Below the pieces are notes generated by a model. The model made no database searches. It was not told the DNA's origin and worked only from the letters and a program-made list of their open reading frames with translations. Of a stretch of DNA of 64,000 nt, positions 1 through 10,802 are shown in pieces. The position numbers and the translations under genes were made by a program. Numbering within the stretch: position 1 is the first letter of the stretch; every line of letters begins with the position of its first letter. Origin of the DNA: Embleya scabrispora (lineage in GTDB: Bacteria; Actinomycetota; Actinomycetes; Streptomycetales; Streptomycetaceae); the NCBI RefSeq assembly GCF_002024165.1, contig NZ_MWQN01000001.1, positions 6,076,001 to 6,140,000 on the forward strand, given 5' to 3'.

Positions 1-2
1 AC

Positions 3-3000
3 GGCCGACTGGCCGAGGTGTGGCCGATGCCCCCGTCACAGTCCGGCATCCTGTTCCAGGCGGCGCTCGCCGACGGCTCCTTCGACGTCTACCACATGCA
101 GTTCGTACTGCACCTGTCCGGACACGTGGACCCGGAGCGCACCCGGGCGGCCGGGCAGGCACTGCTCTCCCGCTACCCCAACCTGCGCTCCGCGTTCCTG
201 ACCGGAGCCGGCGGCGAGCCGATCCAGGTCGTGCCGGAACACGTCGACATCCCCTGGCGGCACATCGACCTGACCGACCGCGACGAGGTCGAACAGGACG
301 CCGAACTGGACCGGTTCCTCGCCGCGGACCGGGTCGACCAACTCGATCCCGTCCGGCCGCCGCTGCTGCGCCTGGCCCTGCTCACCTGCGGGCCGAAGCG
401 GGCCAAGCTGGTGATCACGGCGCACCACGCGCTGTTCGACGGCTGGTCGTCGCCGTCGGTGATCACGGACCTGGTCCGGCTCTACTCCGGCACCCACGAG
501 ATGACGCCGGTCCGCGGCTACGGCGACTACCTGGCCTGGCTGGCCGCACAGGACCGGGAGGCGTCGGCCGCCGCGTGGGCCGCGGAGCTGGCCGGATTCG
601 ACCGGCCCACCCTGGTGGCCCCCAGCACCGCGTTGCGGGAGACGGCGTCGGCCCTGGGCCGGATCGAGGTACCGCTGTCGATCGACAAGGGCCGCGAACT
701 GGCCCGCCGCGCCGCCGAACTCGGGGTCACGCTGAACACGCTCCTCCAGGCCGCGTGGGCGATCCTGCTCGCCAAGCTGACCGGGCAGCAGGACGTGGTC
801 TTCGGCGCCGCCGTCAACGGCCGCCCGGCGGACCTGCTCGGCTCCGACGAGATGGTCGGCCTGTTCATCAACACCCTGCCGATCCGGGTCCCGTGCCGAC
901 CCGACCGGCGTGTCGCCGACGTGGTCACCGAACTGCAGCGGCGGCAGACCGCGCTGCTCGACCACAACCACTACGGGCTGGCCGACATCCAGCGCGGCGT
1001 CGGACTGCCCGCCCTGTTCGACACCATCGTGGTCTTCCAGTCCTACCCGATCGACCGCGAGGGCATGATCGAGGCGAACACCTCGGCGGGCTTCTCCATC
1101 GACGCCATCCGGCCGTTCGCAGGCTCGCACTACCCGCTCACGCTCAACGCCTCCGACCCCTACCTGCGACTGTCCCTCGACTACCAGAACCACCTCTACG
1201 ACCGCGCCGCGGCCGAGGAGGTCGCCGCCCGGCTCGTGCGGGTGCTGGAGCAGGTGCTCGCCGACCCGACCGTGCCGATCGGCGCCGTCGACGTGCTGGC
1301 GGCGGACGAGCGGGACCGGCTGGTGCGCCGGGTCAACGACACGGCGCACCCGGTGGCCCCCGACACCCTGCCGGGCGCGTTCGAGGCCCAGGTGGAGCGG
1401 GAGCCCGACCGGATCGCGGTGATCGGCGAGCACGAGACGCTGACCTACCGGGAGTTCAACCGGCGCGCCAATCAACTGGCGCACTGGCTGGTCGTCCAGG
1501 GCGCGGGCCCCGAGCAGCCGATCGCGGTGCGGATCGCGCGCTCGGTGGACCTGATGGTGGCGATCTACGCCGTGGTCAAGGCCGGCGCGGCCTACCTGCC
1601 GGTGGACACCGACCTGCCCGAGGACCGGGTACGGCACGTGGTGGACAGCGCCAAGCCGCTCCTGGTGCTCGACCGCGTGCTGCCGGACGTGTCCGGATAC
1701 CCGGTGGTGAACCCGGAGCGGCGCCTGTCGCCGGACAACGCCGCGTACGTCATCTACACCTCCGGATCCACCGGCGGCCCCAAGGGCGTACAGGTCTCAC
1801 ACCGGTCGATCATGAACCGGCTCAAGTGGGGCCTGGCGCACTTCGACGTCGACGAACGGGACCGGGTGCTGCTCAGCACCTCGGCGAGCTTCGACGTGTC
1901 GGTGCCCGAACTGTTCGCCCCCCTCCAGGTCGGCGCCGCCGTGGTGATCGCCAGGCCCGACGGGCGCCGGGACCCGGCCTATCTGGCCGAGCTGATCCGC
2001 CGCGAGAAGGTGACCGGCGCCGACTTCGTGCCCTCCCTCCTGGAGGCGTTCGTCGCCGAACCCTCGGCCGCGGCGTGCACCAGCCTGCGCTGGATCGAGG
2101 TCGCCGGCGAGGCGTTCCCGGCCACTCTCGCGAACAAGGTCGCCGACCTGCTGCCCGACTGCGGGGTGCACAACCTCTACGGGCCCACCGAGGCGGCCGT
2201 CGAGGTCACCGCCTGGCAGCACGTACCCGGCGCGGACCGGGTCCCCATCGGCGCGCCCGTGTGGAACACGCAGGTGTACGTGCTCGACGCGGCGCTGCGC
2301 CCGGTCGCGCCCGGCGTCGCGGGGGAGCTGTACCTGGCAGGCGCCGGCCTCGCCCGGGGCTACCTCGGCCGCACCGACCTGACCGCGAACCGATTCGTCG
2401 CCTGCCCGTACGGCGCGCCGGGAAGCCGGATGTACCGCACCGGCGACCTGGTCCGCTGGAACGAGGACGGCCAGGTCGAATACCTCGGCCGCACCGACTT
2501 CCAGGTCAAGGTGCGCGGTTTCCGGATCGAGCTCGGCGAGATCGAGGCGGCGCTGACCGCACACCCCGACGTCGACCACGCCGTGGTCGTGGTGCGCGAA
2601 GAGCGCGCCGGCGACCAGCGGCTGGTCGCCTACGTCGTCCCGGGCAAGGGCCCCGGCACCGCGCCGGCGGCCGACCTCGACCTCGCCGCGCTGACCGACC
2701 TGGCCCGGGAACGACTGCCCGAGTACATGGTCCCCTCGGCCATCGTGCCGCTCGCCGAGTTCCCCACCACGGCGAGCGGAAAGCTCGACCGCAAGGCCCT
2801 GCCCGTGCCCGAGCAGACCGAGGTCGCCGTCGGACGCGGGCCACGCAACCCCAGGGAGGAAGTGCTCTGCCGGCTGTTCGCCGAACTGCTCGGTGTGGAG
2901 GAGATCGGCATCGACGTCGACTTCTTCGAGCACGGCGGCCACTCGCTGCTGGCCACCCGGCTGACCGGTCGCATCCGCAACGAACTCGACGTCGACGTGA

Positions 3001-3104
3001 AAGTCACGACGGTGTTCCGCAATCCGACCGTCGCCAAGCTGGCGGCGAGCCTCGGCGAATCGACCGCCTCCAGCCGCCCGCAGCTGCGCCCGATGACCAC
3101 ATAG
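3..3104 (+). CDS. NRPS, 5'-truncated: C(DCL-type)-A-PCP module
   Basis: The gene runs in from the left edge; about 1033 residues are visible. Bases 3-17, before the first in-frame GTG at 18, already encode the linker and C1 motif that precede a condensation domain, so 18 is not the true start. The C domain carries HHALFDGWS (about residue 136 counted from base 18) and a WPxxPxQSGxLF opening, the style of C domains that accept a D-residue, so an epimerase should lie upstream in the same protein. The A domain has an intact A3 loop ([11 protein letters not shown], about 580) and A10 lysine (SGKLDR). Its pocket reads roughly D-V-P-D-E-A-L-V-E-K: a serine-type scaffold with changed pocket residues, no confident substrate. 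The PCP ([10 protein letters not shown], about 974) is intact. There is no TE; the tail RPQLRPMT looks like a communication-mediating end handing the chain to the next gene, 11 bp downstream. Confidence 0.93.
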   Translation, partial: GRLAEVWPMPPSQSGILFQAALADGSFDVYHMQFVLHLSGHVDPERTRAAGQALLSRYPNLRSAFLTGAGGEPIQVVPEHVDIPWRHIDLTDRDEVEQDAELDRFLAADRVDQLDPVRPPLLRLALLTCGPKRAKLVITAHHALFDGWSSPSVITDLVRLYSGTHEMTPVRGYGDYLAWLAAQDREASAAAWAAELAGFDRPTLVAPSTALRETASALGRIEVPLSIDKGRELARRAAELGVTLNTLLQAAWAILLAKLTGQQDVVFGAAVNGRPADLLGSDEMVGLFINTLPIRVPCRPDRRVADVVTELQRRQTALLDHNHYGLADIQRGVGLPALFDTIVVFQSYPIDREGMIEANTSAGFSIDAIRPFAGSHYPLTLNASDPYLRLSLDYQNHLYDRAAAEEVAARLVRVLEQVLADPTVPIGAVDVLAADERDRLVRRVNDTAHPVAPDTLPGAFEAQVEREPDRIAVIGEHETLTYREFNRRANQLAHWLVVQGAGPEQPIAVRIARSVDLMVAIYAVVKAGAAYLPVDTDLPEDRVRHVVDSAKPLLVLDRVLPDVSGYPVVNPERRLSPDNAAYVIYTSGSTGGPKGVQVSHRSIMNRLKWGLAHFDVDERDRVLLSTSASFDVSVPELFAPLQVGAAVVIARPDGRRDPAYLAELIRREKVTGADFVPSLLEAFVAEPSAAACTSLRWIEVAGEAFPATLANKVADLLPDCGVHNLYGPTEAAVEVTAWQHVPGADRVPIGAPVWNTQVYVLDAALRPVAPGVAGELYLAGAGLARGYLGRTDLTANRFVACPYGAPGSRMYRTGDLVRWNEDGQVEYLGRTDFQVKVRGFRIELGEIEAALTAHPDVDHAVVVVREERAGDQRLVAYVVPGKGPGTAPAADLDLAALTDLARERLPEYMVPSAIVPLAEFPTTASGKLDRKALPVPEQTEVAVGRGPRNPREEVLCRLFAELLGVEEIGIDVDFFEHGGHSLLATRLTGRIRNELDVDVKVTTVFRNPTVAKLAASLGESTASSRPQLRPMTT

Positions 3105-3115
3105 GAGAAGCGTCG

Positions 3116-6100
3116 ATGATCCCGTTGTCCTTCGCCCAGCGTCGGCTGTGGTTCCTCCACCGTCTGGAAGGCTCGTCCGCGACCTACAACATTCCGTTCG
3201 TGCTCCGCCTGGACGGGCCACCGGACACGGCGGCCCTGGCCGCGGCGGTGACGGACATCGTCACTCGGCACGAGAGCCTGCGCACGCTGATCGTGGAGGA
3301 CGCCGACGGAACGCCGGAGCAGCGGATCCTGGCCCCGGACGAGGCCGTCCCGCGCTTCCGGGTGATCGACGTGGCGGCGGACGCGGTCGAGGCCGTGACG
3401 CGGGAGGTCGCCTGCGAGGGGTTCGAACTGGACACCGACCTGCCCCTGCGGGTGACCCTCCTGCGGATCGCCCCGCAGGAGCACGTCCTGGTGTTCGTGT
3501 TCCACCACATCGCCGCCGACGGATCGTCGATGGCACCGTTCCTCCGGGACCTGGTGTCGGCGTACGCGGCCCGGCGGCAGGGGAGCGCGCCGCAGTGGAC
3601 GGCGCTTCCGGTGCAGTACAAGGACTACACGCTGTGGCAGCAGCAGTTGCTCGGCGACGAGGCGGATCCGAAGAGCCTCGCAGCGACGCAACTCGACTAC
3701 TGGCGGGAAGAACTGGCCGGAGTGCCACAGCCTTTGCAGCTGCCGCTCGACCGGCCGCGGCCGACGGTGGCCGGCCACGACGGCGGCCATGTCTCCTTCG
3801 AGTTGGAACCCGAGTTGCTCACCCGACTCGCCAAGTTGGCCGCGGACCGCGGGGCGACGGCGCCGATGGTGGCCCAGGCGGCGCTGGCGGTACTGCTGCG
3901 CACCCTCGGCGGCGGCGACGACGTGACGATCGGCAGCCCGATCGAGGGGCGCACCGACGAGGCCCTGGCCGATCTGATCGGATTCTTCGTCAATACCTGG
4001 GTGCTGCGCGCCGATCTGTCGCGGAATCCGTCCTTCGGCGAACTGCTGGAACAGGTACGGGACAAGTCCCTGGCCGCCTACGACAACCAGGACGTGCCCT
4101 TCGAGCGGCTGGTGGAACTGCTCGACCTGGAACGGTCCACCGCGTACCAGCCGCTGTTCCAGGTGATGCTGGCCTGGCAGTTCGTGTGGCCGCCGATCGA
4201 GATTCCGGGCCTGCGGGTCACGCCCGTGCCGGTGGGCACGGACACCGCCAAGGTCGACCTCTTCCTCAACGTGGTCCCGGACGCCACCGGCCGCGCGCAC
4301 GGCCGACTCGAGTACGCGACCGAACTGTTCGACCGTGCGACGGCGACCGACATCGTCGACCGGTTCGTCCGCATCCTGGAACTGGTGGTCGCCGATCCGG
4401 GCGTGGGCGTCGGCGACCTCGACGTGCTCGGCGAGGACGAGCGCACGTGGCTGCTGCGCACGGCGAACGACACGGTCGAGCCGATCCCCGCCGCCGACCT
4501 CGTGGAGACCGTGGCACGGCACGCCCGCGACACCCCCGACGCGCTCGCCGTCATCGGTGCGGAACAGACGCTGACCTACCGGGAGTTGGATACCCGGGCC
4601 AACCGGCTGGCGCACCGGCTGATCGAGCGCGGAGTGCGGCCGGAGTCACCGGTCGCCGTCCGGCTGCCCCGCTCCGCGGACCTCGTGGTCGCGCTGCTCG
4701 CGGTGCAGAAGGCCGGTGCCGCCTACATCCCGATCGACCCGGAGCACCCGGGTTCCCGGATCGACCACATCCTGGCGGACTCCCGCCCGGTGCTCGTGCT
4801 CGACACCGGGACATGGGCCGAGTCGGACCTGTCCACGGGCCCGGACACGGCGCCGGCGGTGCGGGTGTCGCCGGACAACACCGCGTATGTCATCTACACC
4901 TCCGGTTCGACGGGCAACCCGAAGGGTGTGGCGGTCCCGCGCGGCGCGCTGACGAACTTCCTGGCCACGATGAGTCGGCGGGTCCCGCTGTCGCCCGCGG
5001 ATTGCCTGCTCGCCGTGACGACGATCTCGTTCGACATCGCGGCACTGGAGCTGTACCTGCCGTTGATCTCCGGGGCGGCGGTGGTGCTCGCGGACAAGGA
5101 CACCGTGTCCGATCCGTCCGCCGCCGTGGCGACGATCGGCCGGCACGGGGTCACCGTCGTGCAGGCGACGCCCGCGTTCTGGCAGATGGTGCTGACCCAC
5201 GAGCCGACCGCCGCGACGGGCCTGCGGGTCCTGGTCGGCGGCGAGGCGCTGCCCCAGCGGTTGGCCGAGACGTTGGCCGACCAGGCCGTCGACGTGCTCA
5301 ACGTGTACGGCCCGACCGAGACGACGATCTGGTCGACGAGCGCGACCGTCGCGCCCGGACCCGGTGCCCCGGCGATCGGCACCCCCATCGGCAACACGCA
5401 GGTCTACGTGCTGGATTCGCGGCTGCGGCCGGTCCCGCGCGGGGTCGACGGCGAGCTGTACATCGCCGGCGACGGCCTGGCCCGGGGATATTCCGGGCGG
5501 CCCGATCTGACCGTCGGACGATTCGTCGCCTGTCCGTTCGGTCCCGCCGGTGCCCGGATGTATCGCACCGGGGACCTCGTGCGCTGGGGTCGGGACGGGC
5601 GGCTGCACTACGTCGGGCGGACCGACTTCCAGGTCAAGGTCCGCGGGTTCCGGATCGAACTCGGCGAAATCGAGCATGTATTGGCGGCACACCCCGGCGT
5701 GACGCAGGCGGTGGTCGTGGTGCGCGAGGACGGGGACGACAAGCGGCTGGTCGCCTATGTGGTTCCGGAGCCGGATCGCGAGGGGGACGCCACCCTGCTC
5801 GCCGACCTGCGCGAGCACCTGCGTACCCGGCTGCCCGACTACATGGCGCCCGCCGCGATCGTCCCGCTCTCCGCGATTCCGCTGACGCCGAACGGGAAAC
5901 TCGACCGGCGGGCGCTGCCGGCGCCGGACTACGCACAGGTGTCGACCGGCCGGGCGCCGCGCAACCGACGCGAGCAGACGCTGTGCGCCGTGTTCGCCGA
6001 AGTGCTCGGTCTGGAGAGCGTCGGGATCGCCGACGACTACTTCGCGCTGGGCGGCGACAGCATCCGCTCCGTCCAGGTCGTGGCCCGGGCCAAGGCCCGG

Positions 6101-9100
6101 GGCATCACGGTCGGCGTCCGGGAGATCTTCGAGCACCGCACGGTCGCTCGGCTCGCCGAACTGGTGGCGGGGCGCGACACCGAAGCGGGCGCGACCCTGG
6201 CCGAGTTGCCGGGCGGCGGCGTCGGCCCGGCCCCGCTGACGCCGATGGCGGCGCACGTTCTCGCACTCGGCGGTGGCATCGGGCGATTCTCGATGTCGGC
6301 GATGCTGACCCTGCCCGAGGGCATCGACCGCGCGGAACTGCTCGCCGCGCTCCAGGCCGTGCTGGACCGGCACGACGTGTTGCGCGCGCGGCTCGACCGG
6401 GCCCGGTCGGGCCTGTGGATCGAGCCGCCCGGCAGCGTGGACGCCGGCGCCCTGCTGCGCGAGGTGCCCAGCGGCGACGCCGACGTCACCGCCGAACTGG
6501 ACGCGGCCGCGGGCCGGTTGGATCCGGACGCGGGCGTCGTGGCGCAGTTCGTGTGGTTCGCCGCCGACCCGGGCGCGGGCCGGTTGTTGATCGTGCTGCA
6601 CCACCTGGTGGTCGACGGGGTGTCGTGGCGGATCCTGGTACCGGACCTGATCTCGGCGTGGCAACGGATCCACGCCGGCCGCACCCCCGCACCGACGCCG
6701 GAGGGAACCTCGCTGCGCCGCTGGGCACATGCCCTGGTCGACGAGGCCACCGACGCGGCGCGCGTGGCGGAACTGCCCGTGTGGCAGCGGATCCTGAGCG
6801 GCCACGAGCCCGTGCTCGGTGCGCGGGAACTCGACCGCACGCGCGATGTCGCGGCCACCGTGGACACGGTGCGAGTCCGGGTGCCGGCCGACGTCACGCG
6901 GGCCCTGCTGACCACGGTCCCGGCGGTGTTCCGCGGCGGGGTCGACGACGCGCTGTCGGCCGCGCTCGCGCTGGCGTTGGCGCGATGGCGCCGTGCCCGG
7001 GGCGAGACCGAGTCCTCGGCGCTGGTGCGGATGGAGCGGCACGGCCGGGAGGAGCACGTGATCCCCGGCGCGGACCTGTCGGGCACGATCGGATGGTTCA
7101 CCTCCGCCTTCCCGGTACGGCTCGACCTGGCCGGGGTCGACGTGGCGGACGCGTTCGCCGGAGGGCCGGCCGCCGGCCTGGCGATCAAGGCGGTCAAGGA
7201 GCAGTTGCGCGCGGTGCCGGACAACGGCATCGGCTACGGCCTGCTGCGCCGGCTCAACCAGGACACCGCCGCCACGCTGGCCGCCGAGCGGGAGCCGCAG
7301 ATCGGGTTCAACTACCTCGGCCGCGCCTCCGGTACGGACATCCCCGCGGACCTGCGCGGCCTGGGCTGGGCGCCGGACACCACGCACCCGGACCTGATCG
7401 CCGCGCCGGACGCGGACATGCCGGTGCTCTCGGCCCTGGAGATCGACGTGGTGGCCACACCCACCGCCGCCGGCGACGAGTTGACCGCCTACTTCGCGTT
7501 CCCCACCGGTGTGCTCTCCCGCGAGGACGTGACCGAACTGGCCGGGTCGTGGGTCGAGGCGTCGACCGCGCTGGCCCGGCACGCCGCGACTGCCGACGCC
7601 GGCGGGCTGACCCCGACCGACGCGCCGCTGGTCGAGGTGCGCCAGGAGGAGATCGACGCCTGGGAGGCCCGGCTCGGCCGGCTGACCGAGATCTGGCCGA
7701 CCACCCCCGCGCAGTCGGGGATGTTGTTCCACACCATGCTGGCCGGAGCGTCCTTCGACGCCTACCACGTGCAGTTGGTCTTCCAGCTCTCCGGCGACGT
7801 CGACCCGGAACGTATGCGTCGGGCCGGACAGGCCCTGCTGGAGCGGCACACCAACCTGCGCGCGGCGTTCGTCGAGCGGGCCGACGGCGGTCTCGTACAG
7901 GTGGTGCCGGCACGGGGGGTGACCCTGCCCTGGACCCACCTCGACCTGACCTCGGTCGGCGAGGCGGAGCGGACCGAGACGTTCGAGCGCTTCCTCGTCC
8001 GGGACCGGGCCGCCCACTTCGACGTGCGTACCCCGCCCCTGATGCGACTGGCCCTGGTCACCGCGGAGTCCGGGCGAGCGGAGTTCGTGATGACCGCCCA
8101 CCACGTGCTGTTCGACGGCTGGTCGATGCCGTTGCTGATGCGCGACCTGCTCCTGCTCTACGCCTCCGGAGGCGATCCGGCCGGCCTGCCCGAGAGCCGC
8201 GGCTACGGCGAGTTCCTGGCCTGGCGCGCCCGGCAGGACGAGGGCGAGACGGCACGGGCGTGGGCGAGCGAACTCGACGGGGTCGAGGAGCCGACCCTGC
8301 TCGCGCCCGGTTCCGCCGACGTGGGCGAGGGCGGCCTCGACCAGGTGGAGATCGCCCTCCCGGTCGACGAGGCGCGCGCGTTGAGCCGCGGCGCCGCCGC
8401 GATGGGCATCACCGTCAACACCCTGGTGCAGGGTGCCTGGGCGCTGCTGCTCGGCCGACTCACCTCCCGCGGGGACGTGGTCTTCGGCGCCACCGTCTCC
8501 GGGCGCCCGCCCGCGGTGGCGGGCGTCGAGTCGATGGTCGGGATGTTCATCAACACCGTCCCCGTCCGCGTGCGTCACGCCCCCGGCGACACCGTCGCCG
8601 AGGTCCTGAACCGGTTGCAGAGCCGACAGGCCGACCTGATGGAGTACCACCACCACGGGCTCACCGAGATACAGCAGGCCGTCGGCCTGCCGTCCCTCTT
8701 CGACACCCTGGTGGTCTTCGAGTCGTATCCCATCGACCGCGAGGGCCTGACCGCCGCCGGCGCCGCCGCGGACGGCATCACCTTCACCGGTCTGCGCCCG
8801 AACAACGGCACCCACTACCCGCTGGCCCTGATGGTGGCCGCCGACCCGCACCTGGAGTTCATCCTCCAGTACGCCCCGGGCGCCTTCGACCGGGCCGCGG
8901 TGGAGGCGATCGCGGCCCGCTTCCTGCGCGTCCTGCGGCAACTCGTGGCCGATCCCGGACGCACGGTCGCCCGGATCGAGACGCTGGATCCCGCCGAACG
9001 CGAGCGTCTGCTCGTCGCGTTCAACAACACGGCCGTGCCGACCCCGGACGTGAGCATCACCGAACTGGTCGAGGCCCAGGTGGCGCGCACCCCGGACGCG

Positions 9101-10798
9101 GTCGCCGTGGTCGCCGAGGGCGTGTCGCTGACGTACCGCGAGCTGGCGATCCGGGTCGATCGTCTGGCGCGCGAACTGGTCGAGCTCGGGGTGCGCCCGG
9201 AGTCGCCCGTGGCGGTGTCGCTGCCGCGCACGGCCGACCTGGTGGTGGCGCTGCTCGCGGTCCTGAAGGCCGGCGGCGCGTATCTGCCGGTCGACCCCAG
9301 ATATCCCAGCCAACGCCTGCGGGCCATCCTCGAGGAGGCGCGCCCGCGCCTGGTCCTGACCGACTCCGCGACGGTCGCGGCGCTGCCGGAGCACGACGCG
9401 CCGGACGTGTTCCTCGACGCGCTGGACCTCTCCACCGCCCGCGCCGGGCTCGAACGGACCCCGTACGCCGAGCAGTTGGCGTACGTGCTGTACACCTCCG
9501 GATCCACGGGCAAGCCCAAGGGCGTCGCGATCACCCACTCCAACGTGGTCAACGGCGTACTGCGGCTCGCCTCCCGGGTGGGCATGGAGCCGGGCAAACG
9601 CCTCCTCGCGGGCACGTCGATCAACTTCGACGTCTCGGCGTTCGAGATCTTCACCACCCTCGCCGCCGGCGGCGTCGTCGACGTGGTCCGCGACGTGCTG
9701 GTCCTGGACGAGCGGGCGAGCTGGAGCGGCGCGGTCGTATCCACCGTGCCGTCGGCCTTCGCCGAACTCGTCGACCGGATCCGCGACCGGGTCGAGGTGG
9801 AGACGATCGTCTTCGCCGGCGAGGCCCTGCCGCCGTCGCTGGTCGACAAGACGCGCGAGGCCTTCCCGGGCGTACGGATCGTCAACGCCTACGGGCAGAG
9901 CGAGTCGTTCTACGCCACCACCAGTACCGTCTCCGGCGACACCCGGGACTGGGCGGGCAGCGCGCCCGTCGGCACCCCGCTCGGCAACATGCGGGCCTAC
10001 CTCCTCGGCCCCGACCTCGCGCCGGTGCCGCCGGGCGCGGTCGGCGAGTTGTACGTCGGCGGGAACGTGGGCCGCGGCTACCACGGCAACACCGGATCGA
10101 CCGCGGAGCGCTTCGTCGCCGACCCGTTCGGCCCGGCCGGCTCGCGCATGTACCGCACCGGAGACCTGGCCCGCCGGAACGCCGAGGGCGAACTCCGGTA
10201 CGTGGGTCGCGGCGACGCGCAGGTCAAGCTGCGCGGCTTCCGGATCGAGCCCGCCGAGGTCGAGGCCGCGCTCACCGCGCACCCCGACATCGCCCGAGCC
10301 GCCGTGCTCACCCGGGGCACCGGCGTCGGCACGCGGCTCGTCGCGTACCTGGTGTCGTCGGGCGAGGTCGATGCCGACGCCGTTCGCGTGTTCCTCGCCG
10401 AGCGGCTGCCCGAGTACATGGTGCCGTCGGCCCTGATCTTCCTGGACCGGCTCCCGCTGATGCCCAACGGCAAGCTGGACCGGGCCGCGCTGCCCGAGCC
10501 GGAGATCGGCACAACCGCCTACCGGGCGCCGCGCAATGCCCGCGAGGAGGCCCTGGTCCGCCTGTTCGCCGAGGTGCTCGGCATCGACCGGGTCGGCATC
10601 GACGACAACTTCTTCGCGCTCGGCGGGCACTCCCTGCTCGCCACCCGGCTGATCAGCCGGGCCCGCGCCGACCTGGGGATCGAGATACCCATCCGCAAGA
10701 TCTTCGACCTGCCGACAGTGGCCGCGCTCGCACCGTGGTCGGAGGAACCGACGGCTCCCCGCCGCCCCGGTTTGCGCAAGATGACCGTAGAGGAGTGA
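3116..10798 (+). CDS. NRPS, two modules: C-A-PCP-E-C(DCL)-A-PCP
   Basis: A 2560-residue dimodular synthetase. ATG follows an AGGAGAAG ribosome site. Module 1: LCL-type C domain (HHIAADG, about 130), A domain ([10 protein letters not shown], about 592), PCP with the GGDSIRS form usual before epimerases (about 978), then an E domain (HHLVVDG about 1162; FNYLGR further on). Module 2: C domain of the D-accepting type (HHVLFDGWS, about 1661), A domain ([10 protein letters not shown], about 2127) and PCP (GGHSLLA, about 2503). By eye the module 1 pocket is D-I-L-Q-L-G-V-I-W-K, which resembles codes I associate with glycine and fits poorly with the E domain. The module 2 pocket is D-V-F-S-V-A-A-Y-A-K, which I associate, from memory, with piperazic acid. 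The N-terminus [12 protein letters not shown] and tail RRPGLRKMT look like matching acceptor and donor communication ends. The next NRPS starts 4 bp later. Confidence 0.95.
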   Translation: MIPLSFAQRRLWFLHRLEGSSATYNIPFVLRLDGPPDTAALAAAVTDIVTRHESLRTLIVEDADGTPEQRILAPDEAVPRFRVIDVAADAVEAVTREVACEGFELDTDLPLRVTLLRIAPQEHVLVFVFHHIAADGSSMAPFLRDLVSAYAARRQGSAPQWTALPVQYKDYTLWQQQLLGDEADPKSLAATQLDYWREELAGVPQPLQLPLDRPRPTVAGHDGGHVSFELEPELLTRLAKLAADRGATAPMVAQAALAVLLRTLGGGDDVTIGSPIEGRTDEALADLIGFFVNTWVLRADLSRNPSFGELLEQVRDKSLAAYDNQDVPFERLVELLDLERSTAYQPLFQVMLAWQFVWPPIEIPGLRVTPVPVGTDTAKVDLFLNVVPDATGRAHGRLEYATELFDRATATDIVDRFVRILELVVADPGVGVGDLDVLGEDERTWLLRTANDTVEPIPAADLVETVARHARDTPDALAVIGAEQTLTYRELDTRANRLAHRLIERGVRPESPVAVRLPRSADLVVALLAVQKAGAAYIPIDPEHPGSRIDHILADSRPVLVLDTGTWAESDLSTGPDTAPAVRVSPDNTAYVIYTSGSTGNPKGVAVPRGALTNFLATMSRRVPLSPADCLLAVTTISFDIAALELYLPLISGAAVVLADKDTVSDPSAAVATIGRHGVTVVQATPAFWQMVLTHEPTAATGLRVLVGGEALPQRLAETLADQAVDVLNVYGPTETTIWSTSATVAPGPGAPAIGTPIGNTQVYVLDSRLRPVPRGVDGELYIAGDGLARGYSGRPDLTVGRFVACPFGPAGARMYRTGDLVRWGRDGRLHYVGRTDFQVKVRGFRIELGEIEHVLAAHPGVTQAVVVVREDGDDKRLVAYVVPEPDREGDATLLADLREHLRTRLPDYMAPAAIVPLSAIPLTPNGKLDRRALPAPDYAQVSTGRAPRNRREQTLCAVFAEVLGLESVGIADDYFALGGDSIRSVQVVARAKARGITVGVREIFEHRTVARLAELVAGRDTEAGATLAELPGGGVGPAPLTPMAAHVLALGGGIGRFSMSAMLTLPEGIDRAELLAALQAVLDRHDVLRARLDRARSGLWIEPPGSVDAGALLREVPSGDADVTAELDAAAGRLDPDAGVVAQFVWFAADPGAGRLLIVLHHLVVDGVSWRILVPDLISAWQRIHAGRTPAPTPEGTSLRRWAHALVDEATDAARVAELPVWQRILSGHEPVLGARELDRTRDVAATVDTVRVRVPADVTRALLTTVPAVFRGGVDDALSAALALALARWRRARGETESSALVRMERHGREEHVIPGADLSGTIGWFTSAFPVRLDLAGVDVADAFAGGPAAGLAIKAVKEQLRAVPDNGIGYGLLRRLNQDTAATLAAEREPQIGFNYLGRASGTDIPADLRGLGWAPDTTHPDLIAAPDADMPVLSALEIDVVATPTAAGDELTAYFAFPTGVLSREDVTELAGSWVEASTALARHAATADAGGLTPTDAPLVEVRQEEIDAWEARLGRLTEIWPTTPAQSGMLFHTMLAGASFDAYHVQLVFQLSGDVDPERMRRAGQALLERHTNLRAAFVERADGGLVQVVPARGVTLPWTHLDLTSVGEAERTETFERFLVRDRAAHFDVRTPPLMRLALVTAESGRAEFVMTAHHVLFDGWSMPLLMRDLLLLYASGGDPAGLPESRGYGEFLAWRARQDEGETARAWASELDGVEEPTLLAPGSADVGEGGLDQVEIALPVDEARALSRGAAAMGITVNTLVQGAWALLLGRLTSRGDVVFGATVSGRPPAVAGVESMVGMFINTVPVRVRHAPGDTVAEVLNRLQSRQADLMEYHHHGLTEIQQAVGLPSLFDTLVVFESYPIDREGLTAAGAAADGITFTGLRPNNGTHYPLALMVAADPHLEFILQYAPGAFDRAAVEAIAARFLRVLRQLVADPGRTVARIETLDPAERERLLVAFNNTAVPTPDVSITELVEAQVARTPDAVAVVAEGVSLTYRELAIRVDRLARELVELGVRPESPVAVSLPRTADLVVALLAVLKAGGAYLPVDPRYPSQRLRAILEEARPRLVLTDSATVAALPEHDAPDVFLDALDLSTARAGLERTPYAEQLAYVLYTSGSTGKPKGVAITHSNVVNGVLRLASRVGMEPGKRLLAGTSINFDVSAFEIFTTLAAGGVVDVVRDVLVLDERASWSGAVVSTVPSAFAELVDRIRDRVEVETIVFAGEALPPSLVDKTREAFPGVRIVNAYGQSESFYATTSTVSGDTRDWAGSAPVGTPLGNMRAYLLGPDLAPVPPGAVGELYVGGNVGRGYHGNTGSTAERFVADPFGPAGSRMYRTGDLARRNAEGELRYVGRGDAQVKLRGFRIEPAEVEAALTAHPDIARAAVLTRGTGVGTRLVAYLVSSGEVDADAVRVFLAERLPEYMVPSALIFLDRLPLMPNGKLDRAALPEPEIGTTAYRAPRNAREEALVRLFAEVLGIDRVGIDDNFFALGGHSLLATRLISRARADLGIEIPIRKIFDLPTVAALAPWSEEPTAPRRPGLRKMTVEE
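5141..5227 (+). repeat. A-domain segment nearly identical to 12834-12920
   Basis: This 87-bp stretch in the adenylation domain of module 1 of the two-module NRPS matches 12834-12920 in the terminal NRPS with four mismatches by eye. It encodes the A5-region strand and the pocket glutamine ([15 protein letters not shown]). Flanking A-domain sequence is clearly less similar. Confidence 0.8.
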
Positions 10799-10802
10799 GG
10801 CA

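Noticed and set aside
18-20. GTG at 18 as the start of the first NRPS
   Set aside because: The in-frame codons before it already encode the residues that normally precede a C1 motif in an internal C domain (compare about 7670), so the gene enters from outside the window.
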